Assembly: GCA_000310025.1 (NCBI GenBank)
Contig: FN649755.1
Span: forward strand, 3,895,066-3,959,065
Direction: 5' to 3'
From: Ectocarpus siliculosus
Lineage: Eukaryota > Sar > Phaeophyceae > Ectocarpales > Ectocarpaceae
DNA length: 64,000 nt
Part shown: one piece after another, positions 22,141-33,729 of the stretch
Layout of the letters: each line of letters starts with the position of its first letter
How positions within the stretch are numbered: the stretch's first letter is position 1
Notes under the pieces: generated by a model
Seen by the model: the letters and a program-made list of their open reading frames with translations, nothing else
What the model was told of the DNA's origin: nothing
The model's database searches: none
Program-made: the position numbers and the translations under genes

Positions 22141-23480
22141 TTGTCGGTGGTGTGGGAGATTGCCCACTGGGGGGCGGGGGACCAGGGGCCATATTTTTCC
22201 CCAGTAACAATTTACCAGACATCCTAAAACATAAACGAAGCAGACGCCTGGCCACCAAAACGCGAGGTGATCTCATCAGAACCAGGGTGCCGAAACACTC
22301 CGAGCTCGTTTTTCCTATTTGCCGTGATCGTAACATTTGAAGTTCATCTCTGAGAGTTGCCGTGAACCGCCCCCCGTTACGCCCGACGATACCGTTTGTA
22401 CCCCGTCAAAAACAGAATCTGCTGGCTACATAGCGGGCGGCATGCAGTGGCGTAGTTTTCCCGGACTGCTGGCGTTGGCGGCGTCGCACGAGTTCAACGT
22501 TGGTGGACAAGGTACTCGTTTTTGGTAAATTTCATGCAGGACCCGCGAGGCAGCAAGAACACCTTATATGCCAGACGTCCCGACCAAGGCATTCGAACCA
22601 CAAGGGCGAAAACCCAAAACCCAAAACCCAAACTCCTAATCTTCTAAGATGATATATACTTGGGGTGGGGATTGGTGCCCCGGCCTCCAATAGGACGGGC
22701 GGCCATAACGAGACGGATGGCGGTGAATGTTTGGGATTAGGTGGAGTATATGTATGAGAAGAAGGAAGACGACCGTTGTAGGGGTGGTAAGGAGGGTGGA
22801 ATTGGAGACACGGAGGAAGACGTGAAGACGGTTGAGAAGGGTGAGAGAGAGCATAGGACGGAAGTGTGAAGCGGCCGCCGAGAATGACGGAACGGAAAAG
22901 CAGTGCTCACATGCTTGAATGCAGTTGCATGTGCAGTGGTCCTGACGGCTACGAAATGTTCGGAGGGGGCATGATACGGACAAGATGAAATACAATCTGA
23001 TCTTTGAAAACTCCGAAAAGTGTTTGCTCGCAACTGTTTGGTACTTGAAGTAGGGACGGCTGGAAAACCAGTGCAGCATAGTCGACACAAGCAGGTCGCA
23101 GGAGGTGATTGCTGATACCAATTCAAACCCATACGCGCAGTCGGGAATGGGCAGCACCAAGAAATGTTGACGCCAAGCGATATGCATGAAGAGGAAGCCA
23201 ACATGTGTGAAACTACGGACGGACAATCATACGTACGTATGTAGCTCTGGATATGTACAAAGCGGTAACGCTACGTTCTGCAAGATCCAAAGCGGCACAC
23301 GACAAAGGTGTACGACACAACCCAAACGAACAGGCGGTATCAATACATATACTGGGGTGTGTCAGCGCTTGGTGCCGACCCGACAAGTCTCATGGCCCGG
23401 AAAGATTCTTCCCAATTGTCTTGGACTTGCTTGCCTTTCCCGCGTTCTCATCCCATCTCCCGTTCGCTCTTGGAAAACAG
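22141..23480. other. Intergenic; short CCCAAAA repeat
   Basis: No supported gene. A short run of gaaaacccaaaacccaaaac lies at 22,610-22,635. Minus-strand frames of 196 and 155 codons over 22,636-23,226 overlap one another and show no domain. Confidence 0.4.
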
Positions 23481-23626
23481 ATGTTGCGGCTTCTACCTTC
23501 CTCGAGCTCGCCCGTGAGCGGTTCGAGGCCCGGAACGTCAGGTCGGCCACCTTGGAGGGGGACACCTTCGCCTTCGATCGCTTGCAGGTGCCCAGATTGG
23601 TGGCGTTCGAGGCGTCTTGGGCAGTG
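23481..23626 (+). CDS. Possible upstream exon of the sulfotransferase gene
   Basis: This block begins after the acceptor ttggaaaacag (23,480) and ends at the donor gcagtg|gtacga (23,626) in phase 0. It reads VAASTFLELARERFEARNVR then SATLEGDTFAFDRLQVPRLV. The phase matches the next supported exon at 24,559, so it may be its 5' neighbour, but the product of this part is not recognisable by itself and it may belong to another gene. Confidence 0.4.
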
Positions 23627-24558
23627 GTACGATATTTTAGCGGTAGTAAAGACGTCGAATGTCGTCGCAGTTACACGGCGAATGAGTTCACCCTAGGGTA
23701 TCGTCGTACGAAGGGTTGGGTTGGAAGTTGTCGATCCCGACCGTCAGCCTGAATGGATCGATTTGTGTTGTTTGCGGTGTGGGCAGCAGAGAGCCCGGGA
23801 TGCATCTACAATATTGTTATTAAAAAAGAGGTAAAGCAAAAAAATCCCGGTGGTTTCGACTGCCTTCTGCCGCGTACAGAGCTACGTCTCGCTCCAGATG
23901 CACCCCGTTCGGGGCTGCTGAGGATGCTGATGCTGTCGAGGGTACCAACCCTGTTCGCCGGCGTGTGCCCAGGCTGCAGGTTTCGATGTGCGGTGGATGA
24001 CGAGAGCTACACAAGCACCAACTCTTCCGGTACCCCTTCACTGCGAGGACAACGACTCCCCTAACGTGAAACAGTTGCGATAGTGTGCGTCATGCGCAGG
24101 ACATAGATTCGATTTTGGCGCTTTTGCCGCCTTGAGCAGAGCTTGGGTTGGAGCTTGAGCACCAAGCACCCAAGCACCAAGCACCACACCTTCTCGAGAT
24201 AAGGGTGCTAGAATCAACGCCGGGGGCGGAGTGCCCTGTATTCGACCCTTGGATGGAACGTTGTCGAACAGGTTCAATCAGCCACGTGTTCTTTCAGGCA
24301 ACCAGTTGGCCTTTTCGATGCCAAGGAAAAGCAGCACCACTTGCCCCCTCCACGCCTATAATACCTTTCAGTTCTTCTGTTAACACGCCCCCCGCCGGCC
24401 GTTTGTGAACCCTTAGGTGCACACTGGAGTAATAGTAACAAAATTGCGCTGCTCGTGCTCCCCGCATATCATTCCTCACAGTTTCTGTGCGCTGTGCGAT
24501 CACAAAGACAACTGGTTTCTGGTCGTCGCTCCTGCAATGTCCACGTTGTTTTTCGAAG

Positions 24559-27500
24559 CTCGTCAGGGTGCCGAAGGCCGGCAGCAGCGAGGCCAGCGTC
24601 ATCGCAAGGCGGCTTGGCGGATGCGTGCCTCGAGGCCCTTGCTGCATGATGCCCGGACACCCTCCCGGGAGTTGCCCGTCGGAAGGCCTTATGTGCCCGG
24701 CGGTGAGGTGTCCGTGTAACCGTCAAGTGTGTCCAACTCAAACGGTGACCCCTAAACGACCGTTATTTTGACATGCGTATCTCGTGGACTGTGTGTTTTT
24801 GCTTGGACTGGAAAATTGCCTGACAGATACTCGACATGATTGTCTCGACTTTTTTCGCACACCATTGATTCGGCCTCGTGCTCCCGAGACCTGTTGACGC
24901 GTTTTCCCCTCCGTTTCCCGGTCCATGCCGGGGCGAACCACCGCTCCCCACGAATTTTGTCGTCACTCGCCCCGTAGACTTCACCTACATAACACACCGT
25001 CCGACTTCCCTCGTCGCTGCACCCGAAACTACGTAGGTGTTGGGGTGCACCGCCCACATGATGGACCCGAAGAGGAACACAATGCTGGAGGACCCTAGCG
25101 TGTTTTCGATGAGCAACGTCCGTGATGTCGTGGACCGGATGGTCTCGGGGTTCTTGTACACGCAACCACACTCTCCGCTGTGCACAAGGACGGACGATGT
25201 GGTGAGAGATTGACGTGAAACCCGATCTGCTGTGATGTCTCGCCCGTTGCCCGAGACCCTAACTTGCTCCCGTAGCAGTTTTTTCACCACCACGCCCACC
25301 GTGTCGGCGAATGTGGTGAACGAATAAGTTGGCGAGGAAGACTACAGATGGGTCGAGAGAGAGGGATGCTTCGAACAACTTGAAGAACAAGCCCCTGGAA
25401 CAAGTTTGCCGCCAAGAAATACCCCCGAAGGGCGTGCTTGTCAGAGGGCTGCGAGTTGCTTGCGTTCTGACCGATGTTTCCGATTGTATTGCGAATATTG
25501 CGGCACATTAGTCGTTTGGGTTGAGCCCTCGTGTACGAAATGTTCTTCTGGGAATGGTGCAAGACAGGTGAGTTCCGGACACCGGAAGTCTCTTGTGACG
25601 ATAGATAGCAATTAATACTCGCGTTGTTCAGATCGAGTTTGGGGGTTCTACCCAAAAGTGTTCGAAGTGCATACATATCATTCAAAAAGCAGGCGGCTGT
25701 TCAATGCTTGCAAAAACGTCTATTAATAGGTGAGTTTGACGGTCATCTCGCCCTCACGTCATACCTACCTCTCCCGCGTTGTTGCCGATTTTGTGTGTTG
25801 AATCCTACCCGCCCATTTGCATCGAACACTGTACAGTTTAGGTCACGCGCTGCGGGCACGGCAGCAGGAACATATTTACTCATTTGGCAAAATGAACATT
25901 TTCCTGGCCCTGGCCCTGGCCAACGGCCGTACAACGTTGCTATCGTTCTTCGAGTAGGTTGCGGGGATTTACTGTAGTCCTTCCTCTAGGCGACCAACCA
26001 GTTAGACGCCAATCAACTGCGCCCAGCTACCCCAAGAAAGCAACGAGTACAACACCGTCGCCTTCCCACGTCTCCGCTCTCCAAACACACGTAGGACTAC
26101 GAGAGCTGTTTCGAGGAAATGATGAATACTACCAAGTTCCAGAACGTCGCTGCAAGAATGGTGTCGGGCCACGACGCCTACGAAGGCAGCGTCAAGCTTT
26201 GCATGAACAAGGATCAGGATGTAGGCGGGGAGGCGGCGTGCGCGGAAGACCTGGAGTCCGTAATAAAGGGAGCGTGCAACTTGAACTTCGTCACCATGTG
26301 GTGAGCGAGAACTCCTGTGTCTCTTGATGTTGTGGTGCTGCCTGCGGCAGGGACGAGTAAGAGTTATCGTCCGGGCGTGGCGCTACCCAATCGTCCTCTC
26401 GTTTGGGTTGGTACCGTTGTTTTACGTACCATACACTGCATGGCGCCTTTCAGGCACGGTGTGCTTGAACATCCACCCCATGGAAGTGTGACAACTCGTG
26501 ACTAAATGGTCGGTGTCTTGCGCCGCGTCAGGATTTTTCCCTTACCAGCTTAGCGTGATGCATGTCACGAAGGAAATACTGGGCAAAATTATTTATTGTA
26601 TACCGGTGTTTGTCACGTAGACCTCGACCAACAGCAGCCATTTTGTAGAGCACGACATCCCGTACACGGCAAGGTACCCCCTGGTCAAACTTCTCTGACA
26701 TGTCCTGGAAAAACGAGTGCTCGTCGAACAGTATTTCCCCCAATCATCATGTCCCTCGCCCCGCCCGCCGTCATTGTCGTGGGTCGATTTTACATTAGTG
26801 AAGCGTGGGCTTCGTCCGTCCTTCTATTGTTCGAGACCTTGCGGTGGCTGGAGCCGACCGCAGATTTCTTCCCCGCTCCGAGGCACCGGCATCGCCAGTG
26901 TGGGTGTTGTTCCAGATGGCGTGATGTACAGTTTATCTCGCTATCAACGAGAATGCTGCTCCCTCGTCGGTTTCGTCGTCGCCGTCGTTGCTCACTCGAA
27001 TAGATTTGCTTCAATGCAGCCCCAACTCCACTCTACTCCTGATGAAAAACACGCGAGTTCGTTGCGATGTAGCAGGAATGCCGGTGTCTGACGACAGAGT
27101 TATGAACGATAGCGCTGGGTTCATAAGGCATCCAGTGACACCTGCGCCAATGCACATTTCCTCGTAAGGCCCCACGTCGTGGATCACAGGGAACGGCCCA
27201 CCGCCAACGAGTGCTTTTTGTCGGGGAGGGGGCCGACAATAACAAAGAGACCAAAGCCAAGCTGAAATATTTTCCTGTTTGACCAAATTCTCCGGCCCTT
27301 CACCATTACGAACGCACCAAGGTGTCATTTTCAAGCAAGGTATCCTGTTTGTTGCACCCTCGAGCGGCGTTCTGAAAGAGCAGCAGTATTACGGTAAAAT
27401 GGCAGAACGGATTTCCTGCAGCTGCAAGTCGCCTTTTCCTGTGAATGCGCCGCGGGGGGCCATACAGCATCAAGAGAAAACATTCACCCCGTGGCATGTT

Positions 27501-27880
27501 TTTCTATTGCCATATTCTTGTACACAAACCCACGATTGATGTCCCCTTCTATTTTGGCTGCTCTCTCTACCTCTCTTTATTTATCTTCCTCTTCCTCTCT
27601 CCCCCCCTCCATACTTCTAGTGTCCTCGTCCGAAGACGCAAAGGAAGGCGCCGCGGCGGGTCCACAGCGCCACAACACCGGGTCGAAGCACGAGGAAGGA
27701 ATAAAGCACATCACACCCGAGCTGAGGGATGCGGCCCGCAGCGCCAACGCGGTCGACGAGGCTCTACACGAGTTCGTTTCGGCCAAGTTCTGCGAGCGGC
27801 TAAGGGAAACGGGCTTGCTGCACCACCCCTTGGTGGGGGCAGAGCTGGCCACCTACGAACCGCTGGAGCGCAGGTCTGGA
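24559..27880 (+). CDS. Sulfotransferase-family gene, multi-exon (partial model)
   Basis: Sulfotransferases move sulfate from PAPS to sugars or proteins, usually in the Golgi. Exon 24,559-24,702 carries VRVPKAGSS, fitting the 5'-phosphosulfate loop (P-K-x-G-S/T-S), and ends at GCG|gtgagg. Exon 25,037-25,201 joins in phase 0, gives a GCTAHMMD block and NVRDVVDRMVSGFLY, fitting the 3'-phosphate motif R-x7-S, and ends GTG|gtgaga. Exon 26,095-26,300 joins in phase 0 (DYESCFEEMMNTTKFQNVAA, ending NLNFVTM and donor tg|gtgagc). Exon 26,799-26,897 follows in phase (CEAWASSVLLLFETLRWLEP). An exon from 27,621 (DEALHEFVSAKFCERLRETG) resembles the family C-terminus; its join is unresolved, and the true 3' end may lie a little beyond. 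Cys-rich GGCVPRGPCC between motifs suggests a secretory-pathway protein. Start, signal anchor and stop are not fixed. Large sulfotransferase sets occur in algae with sulfated wall polysaccharides; the substrate here is unknown. Confidence 0.72.
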
Positions 27881-29489
27881 TATGTTTCGTCGTGTCTACA
27901 AAGCGTTGGCAAGGTCGAGGCGAAAACGTTAGCGTTTTCGTTGCTTTCGATGAGAAGTTACGTCTTTTCAGGCAGTTGACAACGTATTATTCAATATTGA
28001 ACATGGCCATGACTTTGAATTCACGTAGGTACGCCATCGGTTTCGTTTTCTGCGAAGCATTTAGCTGGGGTGAATTCGTTTTGCGCGTTTGGCCCTGTAT
28101 GACTCGATGCTCACGTTCCGAGACACCTCCTTTTTCGCTGTCCTCCTGTCGGTTTTCGTTCCCAGATGCAACGACGAGACATGGGCGAAAGATACCCTGG
28201 AACGATTTGCGCCGATCATGCCGGACGAGTGTAGGCTTTATCAGCCATTCGATAAACAGTAATGAGCTATTATATAATAAAAGAAGGCTCCCGTTGGGGA
28301 GCTAGGTGGTTTGCCTCATGGGGGCCATGCAAGAGGTCACCGTTGCATCTCATCGTTCGGCAGTGACGGTTTACCGTGTGGGGGATATTTATGTTTTCAT
28401 GGGAACTTTCGCGTGTGCATGTCTGTGCGTCTAAGCTAGCGGCGTCTTCGCCGCAGATCATAGTGCTGCTATATCCCGCTGCTTTCGATCATTCGCTTGC
28501 CGTCAATGCAAAGAGAACAATAATGTTTTCCCCATTTCTTTCACGCCGATCGCACGTGCCACGGATGGCTGGCGATCCCCGGGCACGCGTGTTCTTGTAC
28601 CAGCGTTGGTGGGGTGAGGTGTGCAGCAGCACCCATCCTGGCGTGGTGTTGACCAAAGCAACTAAAAAATTGAAAGGTTTGTTTGTGTGTGTACTCGGCA
28701 GGATACAAAACTCCGAGATCTCCGAGGCGGGTATGCAGATGACATAGATATGGGTAAGATAGAGAGACTTGGTGCAGCAGGCTTTCTTGTTCCTGCTCAC
28801 GTCTGTCACTCGTCAATCGTTAATCAAGGAACTTGAGTAACTCCTTTGTGCAAAGCGCTCTCGACCAGAGCCCGCGAGCGTGATAACAAAGTAAACGCGC
28901 TGGCAGCCGAAGCTTTAACAGACGCCAGCTGCTCTTCGTGCTAATATAGTTTGCCTAGGGTCAAAAGTTCTTTTTTTTTGTGGCTATATACTGGTCCTTT
29001 TCGAAGTGAACTTTTCGAAACGTACATCCGAAACTAATAGCCACTACCAAGAAGATAACCGAATTTTCCGAAGACGAAGACACGAAAATGCTTGTGCCGT
29101 ATCTGGATAAAACGCGTGTAACAGTTTAGACACGAGACGTAGGGTTACGCTTCAGACCAAATCATCGGCGTGTGTATGTGCCGCGGTGACATCGTGAGCA
29201 CTTTTACCGGTTCAAAGCTGTACAACGGCGTGTATCAGCCAACAAGGCGTTGCGGTGAAGCAACTGCCAACAACATCGGCGTGTGCGTGCACCAGCTACC
29301 AGTAGCCTATCACGCGCACAATGGCGCACGCGATCACCAAGAAGCGCGATATCATGATCACCACTGCATGTGGGCAGCTGCACAACGGCGTGTGGGTACC
29401 GGAATTCAGCCGTCTGGGCGTATCTCTGCCGTGCTACCTCGATGATCTGTGGTGGTGGCGGGGGCAGCGGTGGTGTTCAGGCAGCACCT
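27881..29489. other. No convincing gene
   Basis: Short frames only. A plus-strand phrase acaacggcgtgt recurs at 29,222 and 29,382, with repeated gtgtgygtgc words between, so 29.16-29.45 kb may be repeat-derived. Confidence 0.4.
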
Positions 29490-29890
29490 CAACGATGACG
29501 GCCATCATTCTCATACGTCTGTCGGCAGACCTCGATATGACGCCGGTGTCATCGGCATATAGCATCCCCCATACCACCCGCCGCACCTGTCCCCGCCCCC
29601 GCTCCCGTCTCCTCGTCTAGGGTCTGCAAAACAACATCGTCCTCGCTGAATCGAATGACAACGACCTCGAGGACCGCTGCGAAGAAGACGTTGAACAGCA
29701 GTCGGGACAAGACGCACTCTTGTTATAGGCCTTGTGTGACCCAAAACCGGTCCGATACCTCTCCGTCGTCCATGCGTGCCCGGGCTGGCATTCCGTCGTG
29801 GAGTTGCCGAATGACGGCGGTCATCTTCTCGGGAATCCCGGCGTTGGCCAGCAGCTTCCGTTTCGAATACGGAAACTTTCAGAAGACGCT
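29490..29890 (-). pseudogene. LINE reverse transcriptase fragment with intact YADD
   Basis: On the minus strand from about 29,890, one frame reads [37 protein letters not shown], a stop codon, then QECVLSRLLFNVFFAAVLEV. After a frame change comes LYADDTGVISRS (YADD at 29,548-29,559). This is the palm of a non-LTR retrotransposon polymerase and matches the same region of the longer copy at 34.7-35.1 kb. Only about 400 bp remain and both ends are abrupt. The in-frame stop replaces the residue expected in QGLRQGCVLS. Confidence 0.85.
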
Positions 29891-30140
29891 GTGTGGTTTT
29901 GAGGCGGCGCTTTGCATACGTGTCAACCGAGGGTTGTTCACGAACCTGCCGTAGTACAGAAAGCGCCGGCCCTGTAGATCTTGGCAGTTAAGGATTTGTT
30001 GTATGCTTTGTCTAAAACTCAGAAATCTAAGAGCTTGAGCACCGTTTGTGAGCTCGGTTAAAACCCTACACTGAAACCTCAATAGCAGCCGTTCGTAGCA
30101 CAAATACAGCAGTAAGAACCCCAGCCTCGGTCTAAACTAT

Positions 30141-31946
30141 TCACGGGTTCTTAGGCGCGGGCGCGTTCTGTACGTTGTCAACGAGCCGTCTTGGGGCTCC
30201 GCCACAGCGGTGTTGTCGCGTTTCGTCTGAAGTGACGGCACTTGTGCGTGGACGATTTGTGCATATGGACACACTTCGTCCAAACAATACGGTCAACCTT
30301 GACCTGCAGGGCGGTGGCCTCTTCAGCGCGAAAGTACTGTGCTCAGTGGGGTCGAATTCGTCTGACATAGCGTTTGAGAACAAGCAGCCAACGCTGACAC
30401 AACATGTAGCATTGTGGAGTCAGGGATAGATACGTGAATTTTTGCCCAGCGCTACAACCAACGCTACGAGCGGGAACCCATCGTCATGCCTCTCTCGCTG
30501 TTTCCGGTTATTCCATCCCCGGCTGAGAACGGCGATGACTTCGCGCTGTCGAAAAGCACCAGCCGCGTTTTGCCGGTGACGATCTCCAGTTCAACGAGGA
30601 GCTTCAGCACCGACTGCAGCTCAATAGTCTGCGCAGCTTTTCTTAGTGAGGAAACAAATCGGATCGAATATAGAATCGGCTAAGTTGGGGTTGGGGTCAA
30701 GGTTTAGGCTACAATAGGTTTAGGATCTATGTATTTAGTGTTTTTTCGAAACACACTTACTTTCTATGCGTAGGCAGTCCCCGCAGCTCTGGTGTCCGCC
30801 GGCCCACGCGATTGGCCAAAAAGGAAAAGGGGCATGGTGCCCGTCGTTTCATCCGCGAGAACCGTCGCCACTTTCCCGCCGTTCGCCGATGAACTCGATG
30901 ACGACATATTATATTCTGCCAGCAGCACGACGGGACGATGGTGTAAGGATTGAAGGCTCAGCGCCCGTCATGAGGTCTTCTGAGAACATACCCCTCGGAA
31001 GGTTCGCCCTCCGCCCAACGTTGTCAAAAATGTTTTCGCCAGTGGTGGACTGCCTTGTGGCCGTTGACGACCCTGCGCTAACGGTTCCGCCGACAGCTCT
31101 CTACTGCTCCCTACCTTCACGTCCGTAGTCAGTCGTCGCTGTCGGGCGGCCGATCGATCTCCTCGGGAACGTTGGAAAATCCTGGATAAGTTCGTTTTTT
31201 CGGTTCGGGTGGCGATGGAATGAGGCGTTGCAACCGGCACGGGAGAGCGATCTCCACTGCCTGTATGGGTCGGTCCTTGTTGCCCCTGAAGAGAAGTAAG
31301 TGTGCGACATCGACGGGCGGCTGCTTTGTAGGAAATTCTTGCACGATATCTAGGTTCCTTGTACGATCCTTTTTCCGGTAGACTGTGCGCCGCGCAGATG
31401 TATGCAGAGTTCATTGGGCAGTTTGTTTGACAACGGTGTTCCATAGTGTGTGCGAAAGTCGCAATCTTCATCCACGAAAGCCTCCGATGACCCTATCAAG
31501 GCCACGGTCGTTCCATCGACGGTGTTCTCGAGGTCGTTCTCGCTACGTTTCGATCCCACCTGGGAACCCAAGCGTCACGTACAATTGCATGTAACTTGGT
31601 GATCTGGCAATAACGCTGGCAGATCATAGCGCAAAAGGGAGGCATTCGTATTTCAACCGAAAAAGAAAGCTCATTACAGGTATTGTCTACTTCTACAGCT
31701 GACACGACTAAAAGCATGGAACAACGAAGCGAATCTGAGACCAGAGTGGACAGAGGCGCTCACACTTGGTCCAGTGATTCGGGCTCGTTTAGGCGTCGAT
31801 TCCGCGCACGAATCGCAGGTTGGAGGGCCATGGGCACCCAGTAATAATGTTCTTAGGAGACTGATGTGGCCCCAGAGCGGGCGTGGTTGCAGATTGGCGG
31901 ACATATTCGAGAAGGTTGTTCGCTTCGGCTGGTTCACTGCTAACAA
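30141..31946 (+). CDS. Unrecognised multi-exon gene (exon-like blocks)
   Basis: Several plus-strand blocks look like exons. Near 30,220-30,429 the frame reads GRFVHMDTLRPNNTVNLDLQ. Near 30,440-30,660 one frame gives EKHQPRFAGDDLQFNEELQH. At 30,776 (acceptor tatgcgtag) another block gives ARTVATFPPFADELDDDILY. At about 31,450-31,591 the frame reads KASDDPIKATVVPSTVFSRS then SLRFDPTWEPKRHVQLH, with a possible donor cat|gtaact. At 31,699-31,946, between ttctacag and the strong donor aa|gtaagt, 82 codons are open (LTRLKAWNNEANLRPEWTEA, VLRRLMWPQSGRGCRLADIF). Phases between blocks were not all resolved. They may be one gene or remnants of two. I recognise no family. The region lies between two LINE remnants in the opposite orientation. 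Confidence 0.4.
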
Positions 31947-32124
31947 GTAAGTCCCGCATCCAGGAAGTGTCCGTCAACCTCGTTGCAAAGTCCTGTCCAA
32001 GTCCGTTCGAACAGGGTTTTGCCTCGAACGGATGGACTTCGTCCAACACATTTCCGCTCTCTCACACGGGTTGTACAACGAAAAAAGTAAGGGAATGTGA
32101 GAACAATAGTTGGGTTGTGTTTTG

Positions 32125-32290
32125 TCCTCTGAAGTTGTTTTGAGTTTGTTTTTAGTTGTTGTTGTTGTTGTTGTCGTGGTTTTCTTCATTTTGGAAACCG
32201 GAAACTGCGATCTCTCCGTCCAGTTGGCTCATCTGTCTGTACTGTTCAAACACTTGATCGAGCGATTTCCGTGGTCACAGGCTAACTTAT
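32125..32290 (+). repeat. Dispersed (GTT)n-linked repeat, copy 1
   Basis: A ttgttgttgttgttgttgt run is followed by ttttggaaaccggaaactgcgatctctccgtc and, later, tttccgtggtcacaggctaact. The last word recurs as ttccgtggtcaccagctaact at 58,787. Copies 2 (32,805-32,890) and 3 (58,675-58,815) share other parts. Confidence 0.55.
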
Positions 32291-32804
32291 CTAAAAAAGG
32301 AATACTCAATAATACTGGACCTCAATGGTTCGCAAGCCAATGAAAATCAACGACAAATAGTCTGGGGCCCTCCCCTTCCCTCTACACACGTTGAGGGACT
32401 TTTTTTTTTGTTACAGGTAGAGACACAGTAATTGTGAAGACCTGTTGTTTCGGATGCCTCCGACGTTGTTCTTTCAAACCCTCAGTTTAGGTGACGGTCG
32501 CAGAAACATTCGGTGTCCCGAGTACATATTTTGTGGTGGAAAAGCACCACAGAAGAGAATTGAAGAGATGGGTAATTCCTCCTGTGCGACCCTCGCTGAT
32601 GTGTTAAAATGTCTGTGTAGACGGGTGCTTACATAGGATAGATGGGAATAGAAATACAACGGGCCTCAGCAGTGTCTGTTTACAGTCGCTCGAGGAATAG
32701 TAATGGAATACCACAGGCACAGCAGCAGGTCATGTGGAAGAGAGAAAAGTGTTTGTTTGTATTGTGCAGTAAAGGCTACGGAAAAATGTCATGTGGAATG
32801 GTTG

Positions 32805-32890
32805 TTGTCGATTTGTTGTTGTTTTCACATCAAAACCGTTCCGGTCTCTGTTCAGCACCTTCTAACGCCCGCACCGGCACCGGTCAAAAT
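32805..32890 (+). repeat. Dispersed (GTT)n-linked repeat, copy 2
   Basis: After gttgttgttttcac the word atcaaaaccgttccggtctc is shared exactly with 58,719-58,738, followed by diverged gctcagyaccttct. This places the sequence in the same dispersed family as copies at 32.1 and 58.7 kb. Confidence 0.7.
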
Positions 32891-33729
32891 GACAGGGACA
32901 CCTTTCAGGTCACAGTTCAATCACCGAAAAGGGCACCCATTTGTAGAAACGGAAACCGAAATGGACTCCGAATATCCTCCCGAATATAAGCGACAGCAGG
33001 CGAATAAACTCAAACCATGAGAAGAGAAAACCCTGAAACAGGATATTGAAAATAGGAAGATCCCACTCAAAAGGAAGGAGCGCCCAACGCTCGTGCTCGG
33101 CACATGATGTCGAGCAAAAAAGAACGGAAAACAAAAATATGCACCAAAGATCACCAATCGAGACAGAACAGTACTAAGAGTCACCTGATTTCCTTCCTAC
33201 GGTAGGCCGGGGTGTACTCGCCGCCTGGTATACACAGGCCAGGTCAATCTTCACACGTACCCCCAGACATGTACGCTTGTGGTCGGTTCCCTGATCACTC
33301 AAACGGGACAAAAAGACAGACACAGACACAACTACGTGGACGTAATAGCACCTTCATCACATCGGGGGCAATGAGGTGAGGGGGGGGTGTACTCATAGTC
33401 GTGCATGCCGTAGTGGTTAGACCAATTGACCTGGCATCCCTACAAAACCGGCACGGAGCACGCCGGGTTCTCACCAGGTTAGGCTCTCACATCACCAACC
33501 GCGAAACACCGTGAGGTATTGGGGGAGTCCCATGAAGGGTGCGCTGCATCCTGTTAAGGGTGTTCGGCATCTTGTGCTTACTTCCTTCGGCACCGAGGTG
33601 GGAGGGGGAATACCGATACGTGTATTCGAGGGAGACGTATGGTCCATTTTCCTACCACCTCCCTCATGTGCGGTCCGGCACACATCTCTACACGTACTGC
33701 CTTCTCCGTCGTGCTCTCCTCAGCTGCGG
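32891..33729. other. No gene seen
   Basis: Nothing in this stretch is supported as a gene. The 3' end abuts the LINE remnant. Confidence 0.4.

Noticed and set aside
22610-22635. Possible telomere-type repeat (CCCAAAA)
   Set aside because: Only three units, inside ordinary sequence; far too short for a telomere.
22585-22660. tRNA-like ggttcgaatgcc word on the minus strand
   Set aside because: The upstream arms of a tRNA cloverleaf do not form; the expected acceptor-stem partner is missing.
22636-23226. Two long minus-strand frames (196 and 155 codons)
   Set aside because: They overlap in different frames, are Ser/Pro-rich with no domain, and derive from CT-rich DNA.
24752-25171. 139-codon minus-strand frame
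   Set aside because: It is the reverse of the sulfotransferase exon region, where the plus strand has conserved motifs and matched splice phases.
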